Assembly (NCBI RefSeq): GCF_001557235.1
Contig: NZ_LSJI01000076.1
Coordinates: forward strand, 1 to 32,255
DNA from: Phenylobacterium sp. CCH9-H3
GTDB lineage: Bacteria; Pseudomonadota; Alphaproteobacteria; Caulobacterales; Caulobacteraceae
Direction: 5' to 3'
DNA length: 32,255 bases
In this document: positions 23,143 to 31,222 of the stretch, piece after piece
Position numbering within the stretch: the first letter of the stretch is position 1
How the letters are laid out: the number at the start of each line of letters is the position of its first letter
Made by a program: the position numbers and the translations under genes
The notes under the pieces: model-generated
Database searches by the model: none
What the model saw: only the letters and a program-made list of their open reading frames with translations
Told to the model about the DNA's origin: nothing

Positions 23143-25335
23143 TCAGAAGTCGTAGGTGAGCGAAAGCGAAACGTTGCGGCCCGGCTGGGTGTAGGCGTCG
23201 CGGCTGGCGGCGGTGGAGCTGAGACCCCGGACGTCGCTCCAGTAAGCGTACGTCTCATCCGTGACGTTGAACACGCCCCCGCGCGCCGTCAGCCCGTCCG
23301 CGAGGCGCCAGAAGGCGGTCACGTCCAGCACGGTAGAGCCGGTGGGGCGGAAGCAGGTCGGCGCGCAGACCACCGCCACGCGCCCGGCGGCCTTGCGCTC
23401 GGTATGCACCGCCGTCAGCTCGCCGCCGAACCGGCCGTCCGGATCGCGATAGCTGACGCCGAAGGCGACCTTCACCGGATCGATGCTGTCCAGCGGCGCC
23501 TTGGCCGGCGAATAGCTGTTCCCCTTGGCGTAGGCGGCGCTCAGGAACGCGCCCAGGCCGTTCTCCAGCCGCAGGCGGGCGCGGCCCTCGATCCCATGGA
23601 TCTTCACCTTCGACAGGTTCACGAACTGAAAGACCCCCGGATCGGTGGGCGTGAAGGTCCCGGCCACCTGCACCTGCTCGATGAAGTTGCGATACTCGCC
23701 CGAAAAGGCGGTCACCTCGGCCGACCAGATCGGCGTCACCCAGCGCGCGCCGCCCTCGAAGGCCTCGCTGGTCTCGGCTTTCAAGTCGGGGTTGGAGATC
23801 GAGCGGTAGTTCTGGATCGGATTGGCGAAGGCGTTGTTCACCTGGCTGGGCGACGGCGCCTTGAACCCCCGGGCGTAGTTGAAGAACAGCCGGGCCCGCG
23901 CCGCCGGTTCGAATACCACTCCCAGCTTCGGCGACAGGCGGCTGTCGTCCGACGAGGCGGGCGAGAAGGCGCCCAGCAGCGGGTCGGCCTTGGGCGAGAG
24001 CTTGTAATGGTCGAACCGCAGCGCCGGGAACAGCTTGAGCCGCCCGCCCAAGAGCCCGATCTCGTCCTGCACGAAGGCCCCGGCCAGGGTGTAGTCGGTC
24101 GTCGGGAACGCGCGCATCGGGAAGGCTTCGCCCGCCGGCGGCACGGTCCCGTCGCGCACGCCGGTCTGGCGCGTGCGCGAGGCGTCGAAGCCGTAGATCA
24201 GCCGGTGCTCCAGGCCCGCCGCCCTGAAGTCGCTCTCCAGTTGCGCTGACACCCCATAGACCCGGTTGTCGAAGGTGTTCAGCCGGGTCCGGTCGGCCGC
24301 CGTGTTCCGGTCCTCGGCCGTGAACTGGACCGTCTCGCTCTCCTGCCAGTAGGCCGACCACAGCAAGCGGTCGACGGGGCCGCCGCCGAAGCTCACCCGC
24401 TGATCCAGCATCACCCGGTCCCGCTGGATGTCGTCAGCGGCGCTCAGGCCCACCACGCTGGCAGACGCCAGCGGCGGCTTGGCGATGCCGGACAGTACAT
24501 TGGCCTTGATGTCCCGGTCGTAGTGTTCGGTGGTGAGCCGCACACGGTTGGTCTCTGAGATGTCAAACACCAGCTTGCCCAGCACCGAGCGGGTCAGGAT
24601 GTCCTGCGGATTGGCCGTGGTGCGGTCGGTGTTGGCGGCGTCGTTGGTCCCTTGCGTCTCGGTCTCGTGCGCCGCGCGATGGGTGTAGGCGACCATGCCC
24701 GAAAGGCGGCCCTGGCGGCCGGCGGCGACCGCGGTGGCGCCGACGCTGTCGTCCGCCGAGCCGTAGACGGCGCGCACCCGGCCGCCGTACGACCGGCCGT
24801 CCCGCAGGAAGTCCTCAGGGTCCTTGGTCGTGAAGCTCACCGCGCCAGCGACCCCGTCCGAGCCGTAGAGCGCCGAGGCCGGCCCCCGCAGGATCTCGAC
24901 CGACTTCATCAGGTCCAGGTCCTGGTAGTCGCCGCGGCCCACCGCCTGGGCCCCGAAGGTGAACCCGTCCGGTACGCGCACCCCATCCACCTGGATCAGG
25001 ACCCGGTTGCCCTCCAGGCCCCGGATGTTGAAGCCCGCAGCGCCATCCCGCCCCGTGGTTCCGAGCGCAGCGCCGAAGCGGGTCGGCGCGGCGCGCACGC
25101 TGACGCCCGGCTCCAGCTTCGCCACGTCTTCGATGTCGGCCGCCAGCCGGTCCTCAAGCTCCTCGGCGGTTATGACGCTCACCGTCATGGGCGTTTCGCT
25201 GGCGGGCTTTTCGGTCCGCGAGCCCAGGACCGCGACCGGGTCCACGGTCACGTCGCCGGCGGCGTCCTCGGCCAAGGCCGGGACCGCGGTCGCCAGCGCC
25301 AGGAGGGAGGCGACGCCGAACAGGGCAGGACGCAT
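23143..25335 (-). CDS. TonB-dependent heme/hemoglobin-type receptor
   Basis: 730 residues. Signal peptide (MRPALFGVASLLALATAVPALA), a possible TonB box around DPVAVLGSR, a plug domain with GFNIRGLEGNRVLIQVDGVR and VEILRGPASALYGSDGVAGAV, then a 22-stranded barrel ending in TYDF. GFKAPSPSQ near residue 490 and ISNPDLKAETSE near residue 515 correspond to the FRAP and NPNL motifs of hemoglobin/heme receptors (HmuR/HemR type). The conserved His between those motifs is not obvious, so the ligand could be another iron complex. A Fur-type site lies 40 bp upstream. It is followed at once by the DUF6607-like gene. Confidence 0.92.
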   Translation of the reverse strand: MRPALFGVASLLALATAVPALAEDAAGDVTVDPVAVLGSRTEKPASETPMTVSVITAEELEDRLAADIEDVAKLEPGVSVRAAPTRFGAALGTTGRDGAAGFNIRGLEGNRVLIQVDGVRVPDGFTFGAQAVGRGDYQDLDLMKSVEILRGPASALYGSDGVAGAVSFTTKDPEDFLRDGRSYGGRVRAVYGSADDSVGATAVAAGRQGRLSGMVAYTHRAAHETETQGTNDAANTDRTTANPQDILTRSVLGKLVFDISETNRVRLTTEHYDRDIKANVLSGIAKPPLASASVVGLSAADDIQRDRVMLDQRVSFGGGPVDRLLWSAYWQESETVQFTAEDRNTAADRTRLNTFDNRVYGVSAQLESDFRAAGLEHRLIYGFDASRTRQTGVRDGTVPPAGEAFPMRAFPTTDYTLAGAFVQDEIGLLGGRLKLFPALRFDHYKLSPKADPLLGAFSPASSDDSRLSPKLGVVFEPAARARLFFNYARGFKAPSPSQVNNAFANPIQNYRSISNPDLKAETSEAFEGGARWVTPIWSAEVTAFSGEYRNFIEQVQVAGTFTPTDPGVFQFVNLSKVKIHGIEGRARLRLENGLGAFLSAAYAKGNSYSPAKAPLDSIDPVKVAFGVSYRDPDGRFGGELTAVHTERKAAGRVAVVCAPTCFRPTGSTVLDVTAFWRLADGLTARGGVFNVTDETYAYWSDVRGLSSTAASRDAYTQPGRNVSLSLTYDF

Positions 25336-25374
25336 GGGAAACGGTCTCCGAAAGCAAAGCTGGACCGCTCATTA

Positions 25375-25393
25375 TTGCGAATGACTCTCAGAA
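25375..25393 (-). promoter_or_regulatory. Probable Fur box of the TonB receptor operon
   Basis: TTGCGAATGACTCTCAGAA closely resembles the Fur operator half-sites TGCGAAT/ATTCTCA seen in front of iron-uptake genes of alphaproteobacteria, with one apparent mismatch in the right half. It is 40-58 bp before the receptor ATG, a sensible place for repression by iron-loaded Fur. It lies between divergent genes and could also affect the SRPBCC gene. Confidence 0.7.
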
Positions 25394-25599
25394 TCAATCT
25401 CACCTCTGCACATTCTGTCGCACCTGAAACCTTCGCCGCAATCCGGCCTTGTTCGGCCTCAACATCGCTAGGGGTTGAGTTGAGGCGCACCGGGAGGGGA
25501 ATTTCTTGTGGCGCCAAGGCGGGATGGCTCAACGCGCGCGCTCAGGCGAGCACACGCCTGGGCGCGGGAACATCGCCGTCTTCTGGAAGGTTCTCCCCA

Positions 25600-26031
25600 G
25601 TGTCCAAGCCGTGTCATGAGCCCGCCTTGAAGCGATCCCTTGAGATCGACGCTCCGCCGACCGAGGTCTGGCGGGTTCTCACCAACCCCGAACTGGTCCG
25701 GGAGTGGGCGGCCGCCTACCTCGACGGCGTTTCCATCCGCACGACCTGGCGCCAGGGCGAGACCGTCACCTGGAAAGCCCCGGATGGTTCCACCCGGGCG
25801 GTCGGGGCGATCGCCGCCATCGTGCCGGAGCGTCTGCTGCGGATCGCGTACGACGCCGAGGCCGGCGGCGCCTTTCCCGACACCTTCGAGATCGTGGCGA
25901 AGGAAGACCGCACCTGGCTGAGCGTCAGCGCCGAGAAGCTCGACGAGGACGACCTCGAGGCCGCCGAAGAGGCGATCCGCGAGATCAAGAGCCTCGCCGA
26001 GGAGTCGGCTCAGATCCACCGCCTGAGATAG
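25600..26031 (+). CDS. SRPBCC (AHSA1/START-like) domain protein
   Basis: 143 residues from the GTG at 25600, which has GGAAGG about 9 nt upstream; a TTG at 25627 is another candidate. The protein reads LKRSLEIDAPPTEVWRVLTNPELVREWAAAY, then a beta-rich stretch with TWRQGETVTWKAPDGS, ERLLRIAYD and a C-terminal helix, which is the Bet v1/SRPBCC fold. Such proteins bind small hydrophobic ligands or act as stress proteins; the role here is not known. It is divergent from the iron-regulated receptor with 264 bp between and converges on the SDR gene with a 22-bp gap. Confidence 0.82.
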   Translation: MSKPCHEPALKRSLEIDAPPTEVWRVLTNPELVREWAAAYLDGVSIRTTWRQGETVTWKAPDGSTRAVGAIAAIVPERLLRIAYDAEAGGAFPDTFEIVAKEDRTWLSVSAEKLDEDDLEAAEEAIREIKSLAEESAQIHRLR

Positions 26032-26053
26032 GCGCGGTTCCGGCCGGCGAGCG

Positions 26054-27016
26054 TCAGAAGCGCTCGCCCACCATCTCTTCGCTCTTGGCCCACAGCGCCT
26101 TGGCGCGCGCGGGATCGAGGGCGTACGAGCGCACGCCGCCGCGCAGCCCCTCGCCGTCGACGGTCTCGGCCACGCGGCAGTCCTCGCAGTAGCGGCCGCC
26201 GACCGCATCGGCCGGGGCGACGACGCCGGCCCAGACCGACGTGGCGGCGCCCTGGGGGATCGTCTTCCACTCGAAGGCGCCCGTGCCGCCGGCAGGGGTG
26301 GATCGCGCGATGGAGTCCAGGATGCCCTGCAGCATTTCCTCGGTCATGTGCCGGCCCAGTTCGGTCTGGATGCCGCCGGGATGCACCGCCGTCGCCCGCA
26401 CGCCGGCGTCCCTGTGCCGTCGGTCGAACTCCACCGCGAACAGCACGTTGGCGGTCTTCGAGCGCCCATAGGCGACGAACGGCTCATAGCCCCCGCGGTC
26501 GAAGTTGGGATCGTCCAGGTCCACGTCCGAGAACCGGTGCCCCGACGAGGCCAGGCTGACGACACGTGCGCCCGGCTTCAGCAGCGGGGCGATGCGGTTC
26601 ACCAGCACGAAGTGGCCCAGGTGGTTGGTGCCGAACTGGGTCTCGAACCCATCGGCGGTCTTGCCGAACGGCGGGGCCATGACGCCGGCGTTGGCGATCA
26701 CCACGTCGAACGGCAGGCCGTCGGCCACCAGTTCGTCGGCGCAGCCGCGGACGCTGTCCAGCGAGGCCAGGTCAAGCGCCACCAGTTCCAGCGAGCCGCC
26801 GTTCGCCGCCGCGGCGCGCACCGCCTCGGTCGCCGCCTGCGCCTTCTTGAGGTCCCGGGCCGCGCCCACTACCTGCGCTCCGCGGGCGGCCAGCGCCCGG
26901 GCGGTCTCGACGCCCAGGCCGGCCGACACGCCGGTCACCAGGATGCGCTTGCCGCTCAGGTCCGCGCCGTCCAGCACCTCGTCCGTCGTGGACTGGGCTC
27001 CAAAGATCTTGCTCAT
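26054..27016 (-). CDS. Short-chain dehydrogenase/reductase
   Basis: 320 residues. NAD(P)-binding Rossmann motif TGVSAGLG (from residue 28), NAG at 109-111, catalytic Ser in SLASSGH (157/158) and YGRSK (Y183, K187). The pattern GANAG replaced by IANAGVM, and the long C-terminal part, fit the retinol-dehydrogenase/WW-oxidoreductase-like SDRs. GAGGGAG lies well placed before the ATG. It is divergent from an AraC-type regulator with 176 bp between, an arrangement in which the regulator usually controls the oxidoreductase. The substrate cannot be read from the sequence. Confidence 0.92.
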   Translation of the reverse strand: MSKIFGAQSTTDEVLDGADLSGKRILVTGVSAGLGVETARALAARGAQVVGAARDLKKAQAATEAVRAAAANGGSLELVALDLASLDSVRGCADELVADGLPFDVVIANAGVMAPPFGKTADGFETQFGTNHLGHFVLVNRIAPLLKPGARVVSLASSGHRFSDVDLDDPNFDRGGYEPFVAYGRSKTANVLFAVEFDRRHRDAGVRATAVHPGGIQTELGRHMTEEMLQGILDSIARSTPAGGTGAFEWKTIPQGAATSVWAGVVAPADAVGGRYCEDCRVAETVDGEGLRGGVRSYALDPARAKALWAKSEEMVGERF

Positions 27017-27192
27017 GACGATCTCCCTCGAATCCGGTCGGGGGAAACGGTCCCCCTGTCGGTTGGGATGTGGGCGCCGCCTCGCTCCGGCGCGCGCCCG
27101 ATCGCCTCGACCTCTTGCCCGATCCTCTCACCGGCGGCCCGTGCGAGACGGCCGCCCTTGCGTGAAGCCTGCCGCGATCCGATCATGGGAAG

Positions 27193-28089
27193 GTGGAAGA
27201 CCTCCTTCGCCAGATGTGCGCCGCCGCCGTGCGCCACGCCGCCGGCCGGCGGACCGACACCGCGGTGCCCGGCCTGTCGATCCACACCGCCGACGCCCCC
27301 ACGGCTCTCCAGCCCGGCGTGTTCGAGCCGATGCTCTGCCTCGTGCTCCAGGGCGCCAAGGAGGTCCTGATCGGCGGCCAGGTGCTCCGCTACGACCCCT
27401 TCGGCTACTTCATCGCCTCGTTGGAATTCCCCGCCTCGGGCCGGGTCGCCGAGGCCAGCCCGGCGCGCCCCTACGTGTCCATCGCCATCGCCCTGCCGCC
27501 GGAGAGCCTGGCGGCCCTGCTCACCGACGCCGCGCCGCAACCTGATCCGCCCGGCCAGTCCGCGGGCTTCGCCGTCAGCCCCGTGACCCCTGAGCTGATC
27601 GACCCGTGCCGGCGCCTTCTCGGCCTGCTGGACGCCCCCGGCGACATCCCCGTCCTCGCCCCCTTGCTGGAGCGCGAGATCCTCTACCGCCTACTCCAGG
27701 GGCCGCAGGGCGGCGTCATGCGCCAGATCGCCCGCGCGGACAGCCGCCTTGCGCGCGTCCGCCGCGCCATCGGCTGGATCCGCGAGCATTACGACCGGCC
27801 GCTGCGCATCGACGACCTGGCCGCCCTGGCGGGCATGAGCTGCGCCTCGTTCCACCGCCACTTCCGCGCCGCCACGGCCATGAGCCCGCTACAGTTCCAG
27901 AAGAACCTGCGCCTGCAGCAGGCCCGCCGCCTGCTGATCACCCACCAGGACGTCTCGCGCGCGGGCTATGCCGTGGGCTACGAAAGCGCGTCCCAGTTCA
28001 GCCGCGAATACGCCCGGGCCTTCGGCGCCCCGCCCGCCCGCGACGCGGTCCGCCTGCGCGGCGATGCGAGCGCCTTGGCCGACGCCTAA
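27193..28089 (+). CDS. AraC-family transcriptional regulator
   Basis: 298 residues. An AraC_N-type cupin sensing domain (VPGLSIHTADAP, FEPMLCLVLQGAKEVLIGG) is followed by two helix-turn-helix motifs: LRIDDLAALAGMSCASFHRHFRAATAMSP and RAGYAVGYESASQFSREYARAFG. Likely activator or aldehyde-responsive regulator of the divergent SDR gene, by analogy with similar pairs. The start given is a GTG whose ribosome site (GGGAAG) is very close; the in-frame ATG at 27214 is an alternative. Its stop overlaps that of the convergent yccF gene by 4 bp. Confidence 0.92.
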   Translation: MEDLLRQMCAAAVRHAAGRRTDTAVPGLSIHTADAPTALQPGVFEPMLCLVLQGAKEVLIGGQVLRYDPFGYFIASLEFPASGRVAEASPARPYVSIAIALPPESLAALLTDAAPQPDPPGQSAGFAVSPVTPELIDPCRRLLGLLDAPGDIPVLAPLLEREILYRLLQGPQGGVMRQIARADSRLARVRRAIGWIREHYDRPLRIDDLAALAGMSCASFHRHFRAATAMSPLQFQKNLRLQQARRLLITHQDVSRAGYAVGYESASQFSREYARAFGAPPARDAVRLRGDASALADA

Positions 28090-28454
28090 ACCTCGGCGAT
28101 CCCCTTGCCCACCGGGGTCAGGGACAGGATGGCCAGCTTCACGTGCTGCCAGGCGAACGGGATGCCGATGATCGTCACCGCCAGCGCCAGGGCGAGCGCC
28201 AGATGGTGCAGCGCCAGCCACCAGCCGGCCAGGATTAGCCACAGGATGTTGAGCAGGAGGCTCACCGCCCCGGGGTCGCGCTCCACCACCACCTTGCCGA
28301 ACGGCCAGTAGCTGAAGCCCGCGATCCGGAACGCCGCCGGCGTCCACGGCAGGCCGACGACGGTGATCGCCAGGATCACGCCCGCCAGCAGCCAAAGGCT
28401 GCCCGAAATCCACCCGCCCAGGATGAACCACAGGACGTTCATCAGAAGGCGCAT
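28086..28454 (-). CDS. yccF: YccF domain inner-membrane protein
   Basis: 122 residues with two copies of the YccF repeat: MNVLWFILGGWISGSLWLLAG...VGLPWTPAAFRIAGFSYWPFGKVV and LLNILWLILAGWWLALHHLALA...IIGIPFAWQHVKLAILSLTPVGK. Each has a hydrophobic hairpin, so the protein is a small polytopic membrane protein. Function is not established for this family. It converges on the AraC-type gene with overlapping stops and is divergent from the small ORF at 28597. Confidence 0.93.
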   Translation of the reverse strand: MRLLMNVLWFILGGWISGSLWLLAGVILAITVVGLPWTPAAFRIAGFSYWPFGKVVVERDPGAVSLLLNILWLILAGWWLALHHLALALALAVTIIGIPFAWQHVKLAILSLTPVGKGIAEV

Positions 28455-28506
28455 GTTCGGCTCCGCGGGGTCTGGGCCTCCACCTTAGCAGGCCCGCGGC
28501 CCTTTG

Positions 28507-28532
28507 CTGCCGAAACGGCAGAACTGTTCTGC
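28507..28532. repeat. Two overlapping perfect inverted repeats between yccF and a micro-ORF
   Basis: CTGCCG-AAA-CGGCAG (28507-28521) and GCAGAAC-T-GTTCTGC (28518-28532) share the four bases GCAG, so only one of them can form as RNA at a time. As DNA they look like adjoining operator sites. They lie 53 bp before yccF and 64 bp before the ORF at 28597. The second is not the alphaproteobacterial LexA spacing (GTTC-N7-GTTC). Confidence 0.6.
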
Positions 28533-28596
28533 AAAATCGGTCAGTGCGCCGGCGCGGGCGAACCCCCACCTTGGCTGGCGAGCAAGGAGCTTCGCC

Positions 28597-28686
28597 ATGA
28601 ACATCGCCCTGTCCCTGATGACCCTCGGCTTCACCGTCGTCATGGCGATCCCCATCGTCGGCCCGATGCTGGTCGCCGCGTTCTGA
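28597..28686 (+). CDS. Very small hydrophobic protein (29 residues)
   Basis: ATG at 28597 preceded by AAGGAGC with good spacing. The product starts MNIALSLMTLGF and ends PMLVAAF; it is a single hydrophobic helix with two prolines and almost no charge. The frame continues upstream to an ATG at 28504 (60 residues), but that part is not protein-like and lies across the palindromes. Candidate single-pass membrane microprotein; no family recognised. The strong ribosome site is the main argument for expression. Confidence 0.5.
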   Translation: MNIALSLMTLGFTVVMAIPIVGPMLVAAF

Positions 28687-28769
28687 GGGCGCTAGGACCT
28701 TTCCAGGGCGCCGATCATTCAGGCCGCCTGCCCGGGATAGCACCTGTGAAAATCAGCCTATCGCCGGCT

Positions 28770-29330
28770 CTAGCCGCATTCCGCCACAAAGGTTGAATGC
28801 TTCCCGTCAACGTCGACCGTGGCTCGCGCCTTGTTGCTGACGGGCGTCTTGCTCACCTCATAGACCTCCCGATCTTCGAAAACCGGAGCGCCGTTGGCGT
28901 CAGCGCGCCAGACAACGGCGGTGAAGTTGACCTGCCCAGGCGAAGTGGAACGGCTCTTGAGTTGAGTGTTCCGTACGAAGCCCAAGCTCGGAAGCGGTCG
29001 CCCGTTTTGGTCCACGGCGACGATGTCAGGATCCGCAGGCAGCGGAGGATTGGCAATCAAGGTGAACGGCGCGCGCACAAACAGCGATTCATCTGCGCGC
29101 TCAACAATCGCCATGAACTTGCCCTCTGCTGGCAATTTATGGGCAGGGTCCACGTCTCCCTCCGACATGAAAGGACCGCAGACGCTGAGCAACTTCGCCC
29201 CGGCCCCCGCCTCCGCGAGAGCGGCTTCTCCATAGGCTGTCCGAGTGGCCTTATGCTCCGCATCGCTTGCGCAGCCGCCGGCCAGCATCGCAGTGCTCAC
29301 AGCGAGCACCGCACCAAGTTTTCTATCCAT
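28770..29330 (-). CDS. Putative lipoprotein of unknown function
   Basis: 186 residues from the ATG at 29330, with GGGGG upstream. The start MDRKLGAVLAVSTAMLAGGC is a lipoprotein signal with the lipid-bearing Cys at residue 20 (AGGC, with Leu at -4). Mature protein has EGKFMAIVERADESLFVRAPFTLI, then DIVAVDQNGRPLPSLGF and a C-terminal beta-rich part ending AECG. No known domain is recognised. The gene is slightly lower in GC and less codon-biased than its neighbours, which may point to more recent acquisition. Confidence 0.8.
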   Translation of the reverse strand: MDRKLGAVLAVSTAMLAGGCASDAEHKATRTAYGEAALAEAGAGAKLLSVCGPFMSEGDVDPAHKLPAEGKFMAIVERADESLFVRAPFTLIANPPLPADPDIVAVDQNGRPLPSLGFVRNTQLKSRSTSPGQVNFTAVVWRADANGAPVFEDREVYEVSKTPVSNKARATVDVDGKHSTFVAECG

Positions 29331-29412
29331 GAAAGCCCCCTGCCGGCCGCTTCCCAACCGACAGACAGAGGTTGTATTCGCAAGACATGCTCGTCAAGAG
29401 CGCGCTTAGCAG

Positions 29413-30102
29413 TTAACAGGCCCGCCGCAACGCCTCCGGCGGGGCCACCAAGTCCTGAACCGCGGCCACATAAGCCTCGATGTTGCGCCGGGCCGCGGCC
29501 ACGCCCGCGACGCCGTGCGCTTCAAGGGCGTCCAGCCCGCCGCCCACCTCAAAGAGGGCGCGGAAGGCTTCCTTCTCGATCAGGGCGGCCGGCAGGATCT
29601 CGATCTCGCGCTCGCGCAGCTGGGCCACCACCGCGCCCAGCGAGCGGGGTTTCAACGCCGCCGGCACCCGCGACAGAAGGCATCGGTGCAGCAGGTTGTT
29701 GCCCGCCCGCTTGCCGAACGAGGCCACCAGTTCCGAGGCCTTGATCGCCTCGATGGCGTCCATCTGCGATCCGGTCAGCGGCGTCACCACCAGGTCGAAG
29801 CGCAGGGCGGCGAACACCATGGCCCCGCGCACCGAGCCCTCGGTGTCGACGATGATCCAGTCGGGCTCGCGCCGGCGCGCCTCCTGGGCGGCGTCGCGGA
29901 TGTCCTGCACCGTCGGCGCGGCGTGCACGCTTATCGCCTGCGGCCGGCCGGGCAGCGACGCCCATCGGACCAGCGGCTTGTTGGGGTCGGAATCGATCAG
30001 CGCCACCCGCGCGCCCCGGTCCGCCAGGCCCAGCGCCAGGGCGAGCGCCGCCGTGGTCTTGCCCGCGCCCCCCTTCGGGCTGATGAAGGCGATGTTCGGC
30101 AC
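29413..30102 (-). CDS. Orphan ParA-family ATPase
   Basis: 229 residues from the GTG at 30102, which has GGGAGC upstream; the frame is open to an ATG at 30168. Deviant Walker A KGGAGKTT with K10 and K15, ALIDSDPNKP (switch I region), WIIVDTEGS (Walker B) and LTGSQMDAIEAIKASELV. This is the ParA/MinD type that drives positioning of plasmids, chromosomes or protein clusters. No parB-like gene, parS-like cluster or chemotaxis gene is beside it, so the cargo is unknown. The C-terminal part (LREREIEILPAALIEKEAF) matches ParA-like proteins of alphaproteobacteria that stand outside the main parAB locus. Confidence 0.88.
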   Translation of the reverse strand: MPNIAFISPKGGAGKTTAALALALGLADRGARVALIDSDPNKPLVRWASLPGRPQAISVHAAPTVQDIRDAAQEARRREPDWIIVDTEGSVRGAMVFAALRFDLVVTPLTGSQMDAIEAIKASELVASFGKRAGNNLLHRCLLSRVPAALKPRSLGAVVAQLREREIEILPAALIEKEAFRALFEVGGGLDALEAHGVAGVAAARRNIEAYVAAVQDLVAPPEALRRAC

Positions 30103-30235
30103 CCGAGCTCCCGTGGCTAGGGATGTCACCCGCCCGCGACCGGCGAAACGCGCCGCTCCGAGCGTCACAGGATCGACACGGTAGAGCCGGGAGCGAGTCG
30201 ACGCCAGTCCTCACGCCGCGTCAGGCGACTGGACC

Positions 30236-30622
30236 TCAGGCGCGCCCGGCGGGCTGGAACAGCTCGACCACATTGCCCGCAGGGTCCTCGGCCAGGATCT
30301 GCGAGCCGCCGGGGCCGACGACGATCTCGTTGCGAAAACTCACGCCCTCGGCCCGCAGCCGCTCGACCTCGGCGGCGAGGTCGTCGACGATGAGCTGGAA
30401 GCGGTTCCAGCCGCCGGGCTCGGGCTGGCGTCCGTCGGGCATCGGCCGGCCGGCGGAACTGGTCCGCCCACTCAGCAGAAGGCGCAGCGGCCCGCGTTCC
30501 ACCGACGCGAAGGCCGGCGCCGCGTTCAGCTGGACGCTGAAGCCGAACCGGCCGACGTACCAATCCACGCAGGCCTGCACGTCGCCGACCATGTAGCGTA
30601 CGTTCACCTGGCTCTCGCTCAT
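30236..30622 (-). CDS. VOC (glyoxalase/bleomycin-resistance) family protein
   Basis: 128 residues with the paired beta-alpha-beta-beta-beta layout: VNVRYMVGDVQACVDWYVGRFGF, RLLLSG, then NRFQLIVDDLAAEVERLRAEGVSF and ILAEDPAGNVVELFQP. The usual first metal-site His is replaced (VRYMV), so metal binding is uncertain. Members include dioxygenases, glyoxalases and drug-binding proteins. The ATG overlaps the TGA of tetR (ATGA), so the two are cotranscribed and the VOC protein is probably part of what the repressor controls. Confidence 0.9.
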   Translation of the reverse strand: MSESQVNVRYMVGDVQACVDWYVGRFGFSVQLNAAPAFASVERGPLRLLLSGRTSSAGRPMPDGRQPEPGGWNRFQLIVDDLAAEVERLRAEGVSFRNEIVVGPGGSQILAEDPAGNVVELFQPAGRA

Positions 30623-31212
30623 GGGAACTCCTCCGGCTTGCCCGGCGCCAGGGCGCGCCGGATCAGGGTCTGCAGCGCCGCCACCATGGCGTCGCGGTGG
30701 GCGCCCGCGGCCACCGCGCGCGCCGCCTCGTCCAGGCCGGCGAACAGCAGAAGCGCGGTCGGCTCCGGATCCACCGGGCCGAAGGCCTCCGCTTCCTGGC
30801 CCGCCCGGATGATGGCGGACAGGCGCGTCACGGCGTTGTCCGCCGACGTCTGCCGCTTCGCGAAATCCGAGTGGAACAGCGCCTGGCCGATGCCCTGGCG
30901 GGCGCTGGCGAAGTCGATGTACGCCGCCGCCAGGCCGGCCACGACGGACGGCCAGTCCACCGGCCCGTCCACCTCCGTCGGCAGAGGATAGGCCGCGTCC
31001 AGCTCGGCGATCAGCCGCTCGCGCACCGTCGCCAGCAGGTCGTCCCAGGTGGGGAAGTAGAGGAAGAAGGTGCCCTTCGCGACCCCCGCCTCGCGGGCCA
31101 CGTCCTCCACCCGCACCCGTGAACCGTGCGCCTGCAGCAACCGCTCGGCGGCCTCGACGATCTCCAGCTTTCGCGCCTCGGGATGCAGGCGCCGCCGGAC
31201 GGGCTTGCCCAT
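30619..31212 (-). CDS. TetR-family transcriptional regulator
   Basis: 197 residues. N-terminal helix-turn-helix in residues of about 16-60: EIVEAAERLLQAHG, RVEDVAREAGVAKGTFFLYF, TWDDLL. The C-terminal ligand domain is unremarkable. AGGAG lies 6-10 nt before the ATG. The 50 bp upstream holds two TGAC-N5-GTCA palindromes, which are probable binding sites for this protein, so it is likely autoregulated. It overlaps the VOC gene by ATGA and follows the AAC(3) gene on the same strand. Confidence 0.94.
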   Translation of the reverse strand: MGKPVRRRLHPEARKLEIVEAAERLLQAHGSRVRVEDVAREAGVAKGTFFLYFPTWDDLLATVRERLIAELDAAYPLPTEVDGPVDWPSVVAGLAAAYIDFASARQGIGQALFHSDFAKRQTSADNAVTRLSAIIRAGQEAEAFGPVDPEPTALLLFAGLDEAARAVAAGAHRDAMVAALQTLIRRALAPGKPEEFP

Positions 31213-31222
31213 GGCCAGCTCC

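Noticed and set aside
28518..28532. LexA/SOS box reading of GCAGAACTGTTCTGC
   Set aside because: Alphaproteobacterial LexA sites are direct GTTC-N7-GTTC; this one is an inverted repeat with GAAC and GTTC one base apart.
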